Notes: a model not told the origin generated them from the letters alone. 64,000 nt of DNA from Rhabdophis nuchalis (GCA_039707465.1 CM077648.1:26787119-26851118); one strand, 5' to 3'; positions 22,132-35,623 are shown, counted from the first letter of the stretch. Numbers and translations: made by a program.

Positions 22132-23127
22132 TCTATATAAATAAAAAGTTAACTATGAGTTTGTTCAAAACCGTTAATCTCAGAAACTACTTCACCAATC
22201 ACCACCAAATTTTCACACAATGTTCCTTACAAGTGCAGCACCAATGATACATACAGATTGTGTGGATGACACATCGGTGCCAGGTATATGCCACACAAAT
22301 GTACAACTGCAGCTCTTCTGTGTGTTTCCCTCACTCGCTCACTCACCCCTTTGCCCTTTGCGGCCCCTCCCACCTGGCCGCTTTTCAGCTCATGTCACTT
22401 GCACGAGTGGTGGAGCGGCCTGCGCCATATCCGATGGTTGCCTTCTCATCGGCCTCTTTCTTCTCCACCACCGCTGCTGCCGCTGCCCCTCTCCGCCAAC
22501 TCCCCCCCCCCAAGGCTGCTGCTGAGTCAGCGGCCTCTCCTCCACCGCCATCGCCCTCCCTCCGCCAACACTCCCCAGACAAGGCCTCTCTCGCCACCCC
22601 CATTGCCTGCGCTGCCAACTCCCCCCCCCCAGGCTGCTGCTGAGTCAGCGGCCTCTCTCTCCTCTCTCTCTAGGTAGGTAGGTAGAGGGATAGAGGAGGA
22701 AATACAGTAGGTAGGTAGGTAGAGGGATAGAGAGAGAGAGGGAAAAATACACTAGGTAGGTAGGTAGGGAGAGAGAGAGAGAGAGGGAAAATACACTAGG
22801 TAGGTAGGTAGAGAGGGAGAGGGAGAGGGAAAAATACAGTAGGTAGGTAGGTAGAGGGATAGAGAGAGAGAAGGAAAAATACAGTAGGTCGGTAGGTAAG
22901 TAGGTAGGTAGATGGAGAGAGGGAAAATACAGTAGGTAGGTAGATAGGTAGAGGGATGAAGAGAGAGAGGGGGAGAAATACAGTAGGTAGGTATGTAGAG
23001 TAAGAGAGGAAGGGGAGGGAGGGGAAACCGAGGCAGAGAAGGAAGGGGGTCGCTGTGAGAGTCTATGAGGGGAAACATTTTCATTTAACCAAACTTGGCC
23101 ACAGCAACGTGTGGCGGGTACAGCTAA
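22132..23127 (+). mobile_element. Non-autonomous Helitron
   Basis: Starts TC (TCTATATAAATAAAAAG), ends CTAA and sits between A and T. Just before the end is the hairpin gccacagcaacgtgtggc. The first 170 bp match the Helitron at 39826-40535 on the other strand. The interior has a GC-rich block and a minisatellite. It has no coding capacity. Confidence 0.8.
22672..23030 (+). repeat. Minisatellite of GGTA clusters and purine spacers
   Basis: About eight units of roughly 40-55 bp: (ggta)n, then gagggatagagagaga-like, then gggaaaaatacagta. The same unit, inverted, makes up the interior of the other Helitron (39945-40260). Confidence 0.92.
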
Positions 23128-23129
23128 TT

Positions 23130-25210
23130 GTAAATAAAACAATACATTTTGAGATCCTTCCTGAAATAGATGGTAATTTTGGATGTGAGCAGGGGTCAAT
23201 GCCTGCCATCATCTTCTCTCTCCTTCAGGCTTCCTTCCAATTGGTAATAATGGTGGGAGATGGGGTGAGGGACTATCCAGCTGAGCAGATCTTGGTGGTC
23301 GTTGTTCCTGGGTTTCCTCTGGCTCTTAATCAATAAGATGAAGTAAATACAAGGGAAAAATACTTCAGTTGGGAAAAGAATCATTTAAAAAAAAGGGGGG
23401 GGCAGAGTTCATTGCGAAGAAGGCAATGGCACCTTTTTCTTAAGTCAATTTATATGAAGTAAGAATACATTAAAGGTAGCGTATCAATGTGCACTTGTTC
23501 TCACCTGCTGAAAAAATAAGCTATGGGGTCTGCAGATCTAATTTCTCAGAAGGAATAGCATCAAAAGCTTTGGCTCAGGGCTCTTAATTGTTAATTAACA
23601 AGGCCAAATTTTAATCCCCGGCTTTACGTGCCCTGCTTATTCAGCTGTACAGGCCCTAGCTCCCTCTGCATTTTAGTCTCTCTGTCTTCTTGGACTTGCA
23701 CGGCTCATCTTTGTGTGCTGGGAAAATTTAATTTCAGTCAAACTGGTATCTACCAAATTCTTTGCTGAACTGAATAAAATACTTGGGGTGGGTGTCAATT
23801 TTTTTCTTTCTTGAGATCATGTGAATTTTTTTCCTAATTGTGTATGTTAGACTGTTACATGTGCCTTGTAGTTGGTGGCAGGCAAATAACAGTTGGCTGG
23901 CTTTTAATATATTGTTGGCTCTATATTAGAATAAAACAAACATGCTTGGGGTAGATTGAGCATTGACCATGGTGTATTGGTACCGTTTGTAGGTCTTGCT
24001 ACAGGTGGTAGCGAGTAAAGCTGGTAATCTTGTCTACACCCTCTCGCTATTATTAAAAAGCATTATGTAAAAACCTCATTTGATCAAATCCACAGAGTGC
24101 TGAAAGTGAATCTCTATAGGCCCATCTGTTTGGTAAAATATGAAAGATTATGTCTTACAATTCATATTTTTTTTTAGTGTTTGTCCCACATGTTGCAAGA
24201 TTTACTTATCTTTGCACTGGGTTCACTTAGTTCTTACAGTGAAACTATCGGTACATGGTGTGACAAGGGATTTATTTATCAGCTGGCTTGTTACAGTGTG
24301 TAACACTGATTATAGTTGAGAGGGTTTGAGTGCCCAAAATAATCCAGCTGGATTCTGCTCTCAAGGATTACTAGATTCTGGATTTCCCTGTTCTTTGTCC
24401 TGTACTTTAACCACCACAGAAACAAAAACGTGGCTGGTTTGATTATCTATGATGAAAGATTGAGAAAGGTAGTGAAAAGTACCAGAGATAATTAATTGAA
24501 ATGGATAATTGTTTGATAATGTCAAAATCAGATCTTGGAGCAATGAATTCGGGGCGGGGGTGGGTGGGTGAAAGAAATGTGAAATGTAATCAAAAGATTG
24601 TAGAGGAAAAAGCATGAAAATATTTATGGAAATATATTGGAGAGATTAATCTTGCAACGTTATGAATAGAAAGAGGACACAGAAGCTGAATGCAGCATTG
24701 TGAAAGAATTTTTTTTTAGATAGTGCCACAGTAATTTGCTTTAAAATTGAATGGAAAGAAGATGCCAATAAAAATGCATTATCGTATGTAACTACAGTTA
24801 GGATAAAAGTAAGACTTTATATAATGTATAGAAAGAAAAGTAGAGTGAGGGCTAATTTATATAGAGAGCTGAATAATATACAGAGATGTGCGTATAGAGA
24901 AAATGACAGTTGCAATCAAAGACAGCAAGGAGCCATCAAGATTAAAAGAGGCAGAGACAGTGCAGAGCAATTTTGAAGGAAATAAAAGTTGTTCCGAAAA
25001 TGGGTGAAGGATAAAGAAGGAATCTCTAAAAGGGAAAATACAATCAAAAATAAAATGGATGTTTGAAAGGAATTCTGTTGTGTGTTGATTTAGAGAAAGC
25101 ACACAATAAGATGAATAGGTGTGAAGATTTCAGAGGGGTGGGTTCTAAAGAGCCAAGAGTTTACCAGGAAGGAGCTGCTGAAGTTAAGATCCTCAAAATG
25201 CAATATATAA
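23130..25210. other. EGF intron, no recognised feature
   Basis: Mostly unique AT-rich intron. Only weak repeat resemblance; no exon evidence. Confidence 0.5.
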
Positions 25211-25226
25211 AATGATGTGTATAGAC

Positions 25227-25525
25227 CAGTGGTGGGATTCAACTTTTTTTACTACCGGATCTGTGGGTGTATCTTTATGGGCATAGCGTGGCTTTGCAGG
25301 TATGGCTTTGTGGGTATGGCAGGAGAAGGATACTGCAAAATCCCCATCCCCTCACCCCACTAACCTGCTTTCCAGCTCTGTTCTCCTGTTCAGGCCAACA
25401 AAAGAAGATCAGCTGGGAGGCAACGGGGGCGGGGCCAGCCTATTTGCTGGTTCTTCGAACTACTCAAACTTTCCGCTACTGGTTCCACTCCAGAACCTGT
25501 CAGAACTGGCTGAATACCACTTCTG
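25227..25525. mobile_element. hAT-like MITE, TSD gtatagac
   Basis: Ends CAGTGGTGGGATTCAAC and GAATACCACTTCTG, with perfect TSDs at 25219-25226 and 25526-25533. Confidence 0.92.
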
Positions 25526-25879
25526 GTATAGACCTGGTGAAAACAATGATGCGTTTGGAAGGACAGAATGATATGGAACGAATGGGGTTTGGAGAAACTA
25601 TATTTCTTTATCTTGTTTCTTCAATTTCTTTAGTTTATACTTCTTACGCTTTTTTATCTGCTTGGTATAATGTTGCTTAACCTTGAAAGGGAATAGCCTA
25701 ATGAATGTTATGCATAATATTGCATTTTAAAAGGCAAATGTTTTCTCAAAACTGTTTTACTACATGAAATCTAGCATGCCTAACTATAATAATCTTTTAG
25801 TTTTTATGTTTTTTAATTGAGTTATTTATATTGGGACTTTGTATGAGAAACTACATTCCCTGATTTTCTGAACGTACAT

Positions 25880-25971
25880 ACTTGCATGTTGACATAAGTA
25901 GGTAGACCAATTTCATTGTAATTTTATTACAATCTTATTACAATGACAATAAAGATTATTATTATTATTAG
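25880..25971 (+). repeat. CR1/L2-like LINE 3' tail with (ATT)n
   Basis: Contains ccaatttcattgtaatttta and ttacaatgacaataaag, then (att)n. The same terminal string is at 57768-57799, followed there by (atc)n. Confidence 0.6.
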
Positions 25972-26421
25972 ACACACATGTTGAATTTCACATGTTTATA
26001 TTGAGAACTACTAAACCAGCCTTGGCAGAGCCCTCATCTGTCCTGGATCACATCACCTCACATGAAAGATGGTCTGAGAACCATCATGTCCAGAACCTGC
26101 TCAGTGTATATAGTTTGTTTGAAATCAGTATTGTTTTGATTCACTTTAAGCTGGTGTCAGAATGCTACATTAAATGTTAATTGCTGTTTGTTGAGTCCTC
26201 AGTTCAGTTGAATGGCCCATATAGATCATGTATTCGAAATATAGAGCCATACAAAATGATGAAATTGTATTAAAATTATCATCACCACCACCACCATTAT
26301 AAAAATACCCTGAACACTTGAAATTTAGAAACTCTGAATCATTCCTCTAATCCTACGTGTTCTATAAAAACATCCTATTATTATTTTTGTTTTGTTAGCC
26401 AAGCGTTTAGACTGTACTATT

Positions 26422-26711
26422 AAGTGGTGAGATTCAACCGGTTCAGGCCGGTTTGGACAAACCAGTTGTTAAATTGCTGGCTAGCCCTGCCCCTTCCTGC
26501 TCCACTCCTTCCAGGAATTCCCAGTGCCACATTTTGGCTCCTAGGTAAGTGCAGGTAAGCCTTCTAGGCCCAAAACTAGAGGGGTCGCGTGCCCTCCCAG
26601 CCCATTTTTGCTCCTTGTCACACCCCCTGGACACGCCCACCATGGCCATGGCCACCCAGTTGGTCATTGGGGCAGAGACCCGGTTTTTAAATTATTTGAA
26701 TCACACCGCTG
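26422..26711. mobile_element. hAT-like MITE, TSD gtactatt
   Basis: Ends AAGTGGTGAGATTCAACC and TTGAATCACACCGCTG; perfect TSDs at 26414-26421 and 26712-26719. Confidence 0.88.
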
Positions 26712-27622
26712 GTACTATTCTATTATTATTCTATCACTCTATTGTTGTTGTTGTCATTTATTTTTTCCCTGATTCATTTCTCCTTTTTACCAAATGGTTT
26801 CGTACAATGTAACTGTTTATCTTGAAAGCAAGTTTTCAATTACATGCTTGGCTGGGTTTATATTACCACTATCAGTAGGCTAACTAGATCAAAATGGAAT
26901 CACTGATCTAAATCCCCCTTTAACTGGAGTCCAGAAGCCAATATTTGAATTGGGATTGCTATTTCATTTTTACTCATACTCTGCTGTATTTTAAGACGTA
27001 TTGATTATGTTTTGGAAGCAGGTCAGTAAGAGGCCTTCGCTTCATCCATAAAACATGAACTCATTTTGCTGTTTAAGAAGCTTGCAGATCTAACAAAATA
27101 CACTCGCAAAAATAAAAATAACGTGGCCTACAGGGATAAAGCTTATAAAATACAAACAATATCTTCATGTTGCTGCTATAGTCATTTACCAAGAAGTCTT
27201 ACTAATGGAATCTACAGATAAACAAATAAAGAAAATGGTGTTTTTTCTTCAGGGTGCTAGTCAGAGAGGCATACTGCAATATGTATAATGCCAATCACTT
27301 TCTTGAAGTACTGTATGCTTATTCTACACCTTAGGGAGGTTGTATTGGAGGGGTACTTCAGCAAAACCGGGGGTCTACTTATACATGGATGGTGTCTTTG
27401 ATTCCATACTACCCAATTATGTACAGTACATATGATATTTGGGGCTATGGAATTCCCACTTGGACAGGGAATTTACTATTAGAAAAGTGTTAACTTTTGA
27501 ATGGTGAGATTATTCTTGAGTGTAATCAGTAGTTATATGTAAAAATATAACACAATTAATACAATCCACTGTTAGCATCCTAAATGCTTTATTTATTATT
27601 TAAGCAATTTTATGACAATAAT

Positions 27623-27965
27623 AAGAGGGATGCAGTGGCTCAGTGACTAAGATGCTGAGTTTGTTGATCAGAAAGGTCAGCAGGTCGGTGGTTCAAATCC
27701 CTAGTGCTGTGTAATGGAGTAGCTTCCGTTACTTCTCCCAGCTTCTGCCAACCTAGCAGTTCGAAAGCACATAAAAATGCAAGTAGAAAAATAGGAACCA
27801 CCTTTGGTGGGAAGGTAACAGCGTTCCATGCACCTTCGCCCTTCAGTCATGATGGCCACTTGAACTTCTTCAGACAGCAATGGCTCTTCGGCTTTGAAAT
27901 GGAGATGAGCACAATAGAGTCAGGAACCACTAGCACATATGTGCAAGGGGAATCTTTACCTTTAC
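27623..27965 (+). mobile_element. tRNA-derived SINE (Sauria type)
   Basis: Has gggatgcagtggctcagtga and a box B-like gttcaaatcc, and ends tctttacctttac. A perfect 15-bp TSD ttttatgacaataat flanks it (27608-27622, 27966-27980). Confidence 0.92.
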
Positions 27966-27984
27966 TTTTATGACAATAATGTAA

Positions 27985-29285
27985 AATGCTGCTCACATAC
28001 AATACTACTCATATCCATTTAAGCGATAGTAGCAGCAATAGATTAGCAATAGCAACAGCAAAAAGGATTTTTCCAACTTAAATTAAGCTGAAATGATGAA
28101 AGCTTAGTAGAGGGAAGAGTGGATTTGAATGTGAAAGATTATGAACTTGGTGTTGTTTTGGAATGTAAATAAACTTTGCTCAATAGCATTCTTGTCTTTA
28201 GATCTAACTGGAGACTGTTTGCACTTGGGGCCCCAATAAAAGTTAAAACGTATCTGGTTTGAAGTTTGTTCATTTTTATTGTGGAGGTCAATATTGATTG
28301 TCCTGAAAAGTTGAAGCTTTGGGAAAATGACTTATGTAAAGTTAATCAAACAACTCTCATTGCAGAGAAAACGGTCAAGCATCCAAAGAAATTGGCACTC
28401 AATTGTGGGTGAAGCCATGTGCAAGTTTTTAGGCTAAAGGTTGCACCTTTGAGTGGTATGTCATAGATCTGCATATCCATTACTTGTATAAAGTGGGAGT
28501 GAACATAGAAAAAGTAATTGTGAGTTTCCAATCTGAGTTTAAGTTTAAATAAAGTTAATATGAATAGTGCCATGGCTTTAAAACTTGGGGGGGGAAAACA
28601 GATTAGGGATAAATTGGAGAGATGGGAAAATCTATATGGTAGCTAGAAGTTGAAAATAACTTGATACTGTAGCACATAATCCATCATTTAATATTTTTCA
28701 GCTTCTGATCTATTAGTTAAAATTAAGTGCAACTGTCAGGAACCACATACATTTCAAGGAGCTGTTAAAAGCACACCCGGACGAGCAGTTTCAGATAGAT
28801 TAATTGAAATGTAAACAATATTTTTTTTGCGTAAGAGCTGTTGATCATACATCCTTTCTCTACCCATTGGGAAATAGAGAAGTTTTAAGTTTTGACATCT
28901 TTGTAAGCAAAATGGATGTTAAATGTATCTGAGAATTGTGAGGGAAGGCTGAACTCAATCTCTCCATCTCTCGGGTTCCGTGTCAGTCTGATTATTCCTA
29001 GCTATGACCAGTAGAATAGCCTCCTCCTTCTTGTTCAGCAGGTATGTATGTTACTGATCTACAATTCCTATAATTGCCATCTAGAAGACCAGGCCACCTT
29101 ATAATTTGAGGAATATCGTAATAATAGTTTCACCCACAACTGTTAAAGATTAGTGTTACACCACAGGATAGGGATTGGGATGTATTGGAATTCAGCTAAC
29201 AAAACAAATGGATACTTGAACTATATTTTATAAGCATAAAATGTATGGCCACAGAGAATTTTGTTCCTTGATTTTTATTTCTTTT
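27985..29285. other. EGF intron, no recognised feature
   Basis: Unique AT-rich intron before the cytoplasmic-tail exon at 29291. Confidence 0.5.
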
Positions 29286-29290
29286 TACAG

Positions 29291-29417
29291 GAGACAACAG
29301 AGATTTTCCAAGAGAGAACCCTATGCAGAAGACAGAATAGCTGCTAACATGAGCTGCAGCAGCACTCCTAATAGCCCTAAAAGCAAAGACATGACGCTGC
29401 CAACTATTAAGCCTTCG
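29291..29417 (+). CDS. EGF: EGF exon, cytoplasmic tail
   Basis: A 127-bp exon with acceptor ctttttacag and a plausible donor gtaatt, ending in phase 0. It encodes a basic juxtamembrane stretch (RRQQRFSKREPYAEDR) followed by a Ser/Pro-rich tail (MSCSSTPNSPKSK). The basic start, PY motif and MSC-S segment resemble the human tail exon. If the donor is not used, the frame ends after three more codons at a TAG (29427-29429), giving a shorter protein isoform. Confidence 0.87.
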
Positions 29418-29419
29418 GT

Positions 29420-30530
29420 AATTCTATAGTAACACAGAGTAATGCAAAACAAAGGAGAGATCAAAGGATATCAGGGATCGACTTGAGATTATCCATCAAA
29501 TACTTCATATATTAAAAATATTAAATAACCACTGGGAGGGGTATCAAGTATTTTTCGATGGACCCTAAGTTCTTCTTAGCTCATTGTTATGTGATCCTTC
29601 AAAGTTCACAGCTGCCTGAACGCATTGCAAGCAAGTGACAGTGTTATTGTTAGCTGTGCACAAACAGTTGGAGGGATGGTCTAAATTAAAGAATGCCAAT
29701 ATGATGACATGATCAATTCACATTGTAGATATGAAAATGCATTTTGTTTCTTAGAGACCACTGTTGGCTGGGCTCTCCTTTCTGTGTTGAGGGGCCTAGC
29801 AATGCTTAATCCTATCTACCATCATTATTACCAGCTGAACAGTTGGAAGGAAAGTACAGAATCGCAGTCCAAGATTTTGCAAGCTACTTATGACATTTGG
29901 CCTGGAGGGGAAATGCTTTTGGATGGATTTGGGCAACTGAACAGTGAAAGAAAGGAATGAGAAACTGGATCTCATGATCTCATTCATTGTACTTCACATG
30001 TACTTCACATTGGAAATAATACATGGAACAATGCAGAATTAATCAGCTAACAGAGTTGTGTTTCCCCTGTTTATTACAAACTTAAGTGAAAAAACCCAGC
30101 ATGTAAACTTCTAAAACAAGAAAGGTGCATTAAAACCACAGATATCCTTCTATTTCAGCCTGCTCTAAATAAAGCTATCCTTAGGAGCAGGTTGTTGCTA
30201 CAATTAATCCCAGCATCTAATGTAATTTTGATTGAGTTTTAATGTTTATTAGATAACTAAATATTGGACTGAGTTGATTAAATCAAATCTTATTTAATCT
30301 TTTGTAACATTCTTTTTGTTGTTGTTTTCTCGTCTCGTGTAAGGATCAGCTTTGTGAAGTTATACCCAACAATTAGTAGAATCCAAATTTATTTATTTGG
30401 TCTATTTCTTCTTGTTCTGTTTTGTTGAAGGAACTAACAAAAGGTCAATAAAGTAAATATTACATCTACAATCAAATAAATGCAAAATCATCTTAAACAT
30501 TAAAACCTGGTGAAAGAGATACATCTCTGG
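29420..30530. other. EGF intron, no recognised feature
   Basis: No exon or repeat family recognised. A short frame at 29709-29960 shows no recognisable domain. Confidence 0.45.
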
Positions 30531-30539
30531 AGTTCTTGG

Positions 30540-30870
30540 TGCTTTTTGAGTTTGGGTGCTTGCTTGCTTGCTTGAAGATATTTTATTACCCAAGTAGGTA
30601 ACATCATCGCCGCAAATGAGGATGGCATTTACTACCTGTTTATGTTTGCCAGGAGTGGTAAAGGTGTGGTTTCCTGCTTGATGGTTCCTGTTTTATACAT
30701 GATTGCCTGACATTGATCCTTGCTTATCTGATTATGCACTGCTGGAGGGGATGTGTTCTTTTTGTTTCCTTCCTAGGTTTTTGTGCATCTCCTGTGTATG
30801 ATGTATAAATGTGGTTTATCTCTGTGTTCCCATTGGTGCCTGATTTATCTGACTGCCAAACTTCAAAGAA
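30540..30870 (-). mobile_element. Penelope-like element remnant
   Basis: On the - strand, a stretch with ccctccagcagtgcataatc and agataagcaaggatcaatg is homologous to 58660-58900. It leads into gcgatgatgttacctacttgggtaataaaa (30580-30610), a decayed hammerhead-ribozyme core of the kind found in Penelope-like elements. Confidence 0.6.
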
Positions 30871-31039
30871 TTCCTAGCATTTTGGATCTGCATTCATTCA
30901 TTCATTCATTCATTCATTCCATCTGGCCATCAATTCACATACCAACTGTAAGTCACGATCATTAAAATGAAAATTAAAAAAACTAAGTTAGAAAAAAGCA
31001 GCAAAATACATTGAACCAATGTGACAACAATTGACCTCA

Positions 31040-31410
31040 AAATACAGCTAATCCTCAACTTACAACAGTTCATTCAGTGATGGTTCAAAGTTACAATGGT
31101 ACTGAAAAAAGTGACCGTTATAACCGTTTCCCACAATTAACGACCGTTGCAGCATCCCCATGATCCCACGATCAAAATTTGGCAACTGGCATGCATTTAT
31201 GACAGTTGCAGTGTGGTGGGATCATGTGATCCCCTTTTGAGATCTCTGACTAACAAAGTCAACGGGGAAGCCAGATTCACTTAACAACTGGGTAACTAAC
31301 TTAACTGCAGTGATGCTTAACAACTATAGCAGAAAAGGCCAAAAATGGAGTAAAACTTGCTTAACAATAGTAAATTTGGGCTCAATTTTGGTCGTAAGTC
31401 GAAAACTAAC
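31040..31410. repeat. Squamate DNA repeat (tcctcaacttacaacagttc)
   Basis: Starts aatcctcaacttacaacagt and ends ttttggtcgtaagtcgaaaa, loosely inverted ends; the interior is rich in aacttaacaac and gatcatgtgatc motifs. Related to 60985-61400. Confidence 0.6.
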
Positions 31411-31504
31411 TGTAGAGAAGCTAGCCCTTAGATGCTCTCTTCCAATCCATGGAAGAGGAACCAGGTCTCCACTGTTCCATGAAAAGCCAACGCGAGTGGG
31501 ATCA

Positions 31505-31835
31505 TAATAATAATAATAATAATAATAATAATATTTAATTTCTAGACCGCTCCCTCTCCCCAAGGGGACTCGGAGCGGTGCACAGGGAAATTAAAACAAT
31601 AAATATACATAGATATACAAAACAGTTAAAAAACACATTAAACAATAAGACCCTGCGCTAAAATCCCCCAAAACCAATCACTAAAACCCTAAACCCTATA
31701 ATACTATGGTAAGAGGCTACCCTAGGCCGGCCAGGCAGAAAAAGTGCGTTTTCAATTTCAGACGGAAGGAACGGAGGACCGTGGTAGTTCTAATATGGGG
31801 GGGAGGTCGTTCCAGAGGGCAGGGCCCGCCACATC
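31505..31835 (-). mobile_element. CR1/L2-clade LINE 3' end
   Basis: ctccctctccccaaggggactcggagcggtgcac matches the 8768 and 18009 copies. The 3' tail is (taa)n at 31505-31532. Confidence 0.8.
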
Positions 31836-32064
31836 ATCCTAATCTCAAGGGGTCTGGTTTTTTTTTCCTATAGGGAAAATATTGTGACAGAGAAAATATC
31901 CTTTCCATAAGACGACACTATTTAATTGAGGGGAAACAGAATATGTCTACCCTTTCTGATCTGACAAAGACATTCTCACTTCCACATTGTATCGCTTCCT
32001 ATTTTACCCACTTTTTTGGGTTAACTTTCAGTATCCAAGGTTTTAATATTTAAATGTTTTAAGA

Positions 32065-32170
32065 CATGGGTTTCAAAAAAAAAACATTTTTTCCCCTCTT
32101 CGCAGAGCTAGGGTGGGTGTGGCCTGAGCGTGACACATCTAGCCCTCAGGCTGCCAGTTCAACACTCCTG
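32065..32170. mobile_element. hAT-like MITE, TSD ttttaaga
   Basis: Between perfect ttttaaga copies (32057-32064, 32171-32178); ends CATGGGTTTCAA and TTCAACACTCCTG. Confidence 0.75.
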
Positions 32171-32276
32171 TTTTAAGACGAGAAGGGGATCAAGTGACAT
32201 TATGCATGTCAGGATGTTATCACACAAACTATTTATTTGCCTGCTTTAGAACTGCTAGGAGCTTTGGAGCAAGTTA

Positions 32277-33472
32277 CAGGGGTGGGTTTTAAATTTTTTA
32301 ATACCGGTTAGATGGGTGTGGCTAGGTGTGGGGCATGTGATTGAGTGGGCATGGCCAACTTGACATCACTCATGCCCACCCAGTCACATGACCCCCCCCC
32401 CCAAAGCCATGCCCACCAAAATTTTTGACAAGGGGGGGGGCAGTCCAGGGCTCTTTGTTGTCTCCCAGATGGTTTTGGGGGTGAGCCAAGCAGCCTGCTC
32501 TTGAAGTAGCAGCTGTGGCTGATAGGCTTGCCCCTGGGCTTTCGCTCCGTTTGTCCCCTCTGCCCGAGAGACGGAGCCTGAGGAGGAAGGAAACGGACAT
32601 TCAGGTGGTCTCGGGGTTCCTGGAGCGACCCATGTGCGCAGGGTGCTTGGCTTGCTCCAGCAGCGCCCAAGCTGGAGGAGGCAGTGGTTGCAAAGGATCA
32701 GGTCTCCCAGAATGGCCTTTGTGTGCAGGGCGCCCAAGCTGGAGGAGGCAGTCGGTTGCGGGTACGCTTCTAGATGCTGTCAGAGCCAGCTGAGTGCCCT
32801 GTGCACATGGGCCACTCTGGGAGCCCTGAGGCTTCACAACCACCACCTCCTCCAACTCGAGCACAGCTGGAGGGAGCCAAGCGCCCTGCACACATTGGCT
32901 GCTCCGGGCCCCTTTTAGGTGCGTAGCTTGCCGGGCTGCCACCATGCCCATCGCAGCTGCAATGGCGGTGGCTTTGGGAGACGCTGGCTAGTGCAGAGGT
33001 GTGGGCAGAGGCTAGGCGCCCTCTGCAACACATGGGAGGCTCCCTGCACTTCCTTGGCTCGTCCAGCTGCAGCTGAACCCACTGCCCTGAGCCAACAGAT
33101 GGAGGCACCGCAGGGTGCAGCTGGGAGCACGCTAAACTTGCCCTCCATGCTGCCATTGGCCTCTCCTTCCACCCTCCTCTTTTCCTGCTGCCACTGCTCT
33201 CTCCTCCTGCCTCCCTCTCCAGCATGCAAAGCTTGCCAGGTTGCAATGGCGGTGACTTCAGGAGACACTGACCGGTGGGGAGGGGGGGCTAGATTAGTGG
33301 GAATGCTGCTTACCTGTGGGTAGGCACAAGGAGGCAGTTGTGGGGATGCAAATGGCGAAGATGGCAGGGCGACCATCCAAGTGTACCAATTTGGGGGTGT
33401 GGACAGCCAGTTTGATAACCCATGCCCAATTACCACTACCAGTTCTCCCGAACCAGGAGCAATCCACCTCTG
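32277..33472. mobile_element. hAT-like element, 1.2 kb, non-coding
   Basis: Begins CAGGGGTGGGTTTTAAAT and ends GCAATCCACCTCTG. The interior has repeated gtgcgcagggtgcttgg / gccctgcacacattgg blocks in both orientations and is GC-rich. Frames over it give no recognisable domain. No convincing TSD. Confidence 0.6.
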
Positions 33473-33487
33473 GAGCTTACCCCATTA

Positions 33488-33575
33488 CACAGCATTCAGG
33501 TCTCAAACTGAATCTGTCAACTTTCTAGTTGACAAGCTCAGCAACTGTAACCCACTGAGCCATAACACCCTCATG
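33488..33575 (-). repeat. tRNA-SINE fragment
   Basis: gtaacccactgagccataacaccctc is an inverted box A region as in the SINE at 34567; only a fragment. Confidence 0.5.
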
Positions 33576-34566
33576 TGGCTCATATCATGACACAATTATC
33601 ATGGGTTTGATATTGGATTACTTCTTTTGTGCAATGTGTTCACTGCCATTGTTTCTGTAACTCTTTGGTTAGTTTGATGTATGGTTTTTAATTCTTTTAT
33701 TAGCGAAGGTTTGATAAGCCAGAGTGGCATGTAAGTCACAGTACGAAAATAAACGCAGTAATCAAAATTGTGTAATGTACATAAATTGTGTGATGACATT
33801 TGCCAAATGTCACAAATGCCCTAATGGCTTCTACTGTATGTCTGTGAATGCTATATTTCTCTGCGTTATTAAACTTTTTTCTCATAATATTTATTAAGAA
33901 CATTTTAATGCCTCCATTTGAGGGAAAGCAATTTTTGTAAATGGATGTATCTCAAACCACAATGGTATTACAGAAGAGTTATAAATAAAAGCAGTTTACA
34001 TTAACAGTTAAAATTGGATTGCTCACTATGATATACAAAGATGTAAAAGGGGCAAAATTCATAAACATGATTTTTATAGACAGAATAAAACATGAATGAT
34101 GAGAAAAACACACTGTGAGAAATTTTATTTCTATTTTTATTACATGCTTACAAAGCAGTTGAGAAGTTCTTGGTTGTGGATGTTCAGATAAGAAAATTGA
34201 AGACCACTCCTTCCTTATCTTAATAATTTGAGAATTTGAAAGGCGTCCAGGTGTAACTTGATGTGGATTAGGCCAGGTTATATAGGGTTTATATGTATGG
34301 TAAATATTTCAAAATCCAGGAGATTAAAAGTGGTTTGATTGCTGATATCTCTTCTGCCTTCCCCATGTTGGCACATAGGCACATAGGCACATAGTGTTCT
34401 CTACCTGTCCTAGTTTCAGAGTTATTTTCTAGGGCAGTGTTTCTGCATATGCCACTTGTTGAGGCACATCACAAGTCACAAGTATTAATGAATATTAAAA
34501 GTCATCTCCTTGCCCACTTTGTATCAAATAATACAACAATGGGAAAGGAGATTATTACCTCATAGG

Positions 34567-34924
34567 TAAAGGTAAAAGTTTCCCCGCACATGCGTGCTAG
34601 TCGTTTCCAGCTGTAGGGGGAGGTGCTCATCTCCGTTTCTAAGCCATAGAGCCAGCGCTGTCTGAAGACGTCTCTGTGGTCATGTGACCGGCATGACTCA
34701 ATACCAAAGGTGCACGGAACGCTGTTACCTTCCCACCAAAGGTGGTCCCTATTTTTCAACTTGCACTTTTATGTGCTTTCGAACTCCTAGGTTGGCAGAA
34801 GCTGGGACAAGTAACAGGAGCTCACTCTGTTACGCGCTGCTAGGCATTTGAACCGCCAAACTGCCCACCTTCTGATCAACAAGCTCAGCGTCTTAGCCAC
34901 TGAGCCACCGCATCCCTTTTTACC
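34567..34924 (-). mobile_element. tRNA-derived SINE (Sauria type)
   Basis: A reverse copy ending ccactgagccaccgcatccc, with a perfect 15-bp TSD ttattacctcatagg (34552-34566, 34925-34939). Confidence 0.92.
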
Positions 34925-35623
34925 TTATTACCTCATAGGCAAGGCTTAATTGGATATACTTAAACTGAAAAGGAATAAGATGGCCTGCCAAAGGTGACAT
35001 TTTATTTGAAGGTGCCTCCTATTGACATGGATTGTAGTTCAAATCTGATTTAAGATGAAAGTCCATAAATTAAGGAGAGCAGGGAAAGTTATCCAGTAGC
35101 ATATGGTCAGTAAACTAAACAGGTATGTTCATCACAGATTGAATTAAACTCTTTCTGAATTTTGCAATATGTTTTCAATTATTTTAATGCTAAACTCTAT
35201 AGAATAATCACCATTGATCATCATGGCCAGCTCACATTTTTAGTGAAAAGGGAAATAAATAAATATTTTTCCAGTCTTTCTTCTACTGAATGGAAATAAT
35301 GTTTAGAATCAGACTGGGAGAATGAAAAATTTGCCAATTTAGCTGAACTAAACAGATATCTCAGTCCTATTAATATATTGGAAAGTTTAAAACTAATAAT
35401 TGTGTTCATTTTTGGCTTCCCAGATGTTTTGCTTACACTAATGGAGATATAAAAGAACAGCTTACCAAACTGGTGTTTTGGAATTAATAGTTTAGCTTAG
35501 TATTTACAGTGAAACCTGTTTTAACAGATAAGATAGGAAGTGGTTATGTCCATTAACCACCCATTAACCACAAAAAAATACACGTGAAGCAATTTATATT
35601 ATTTGTGGAATGACATTATTATT

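Noticed and set aside
22672..23030. CRISPR-like array of regularly spaced repeats
   Set aside because: The units are a degenerate (GGTA)n minisatellite inside a Helitron; there are no unique spacers, and the genome is vertebrate.
29418..29429. EGF ending directly after the 29291 exon (three extra codons then TAG)
   Set aside because: Kept only as an alternative: a usable GT donor lies at the boundary and two in-phase exons follow.
32308..33436. Several frames up to 173 codons
   Set aside because: Interior of a hAT-like repeat with internal duplications; no recognisable protein.
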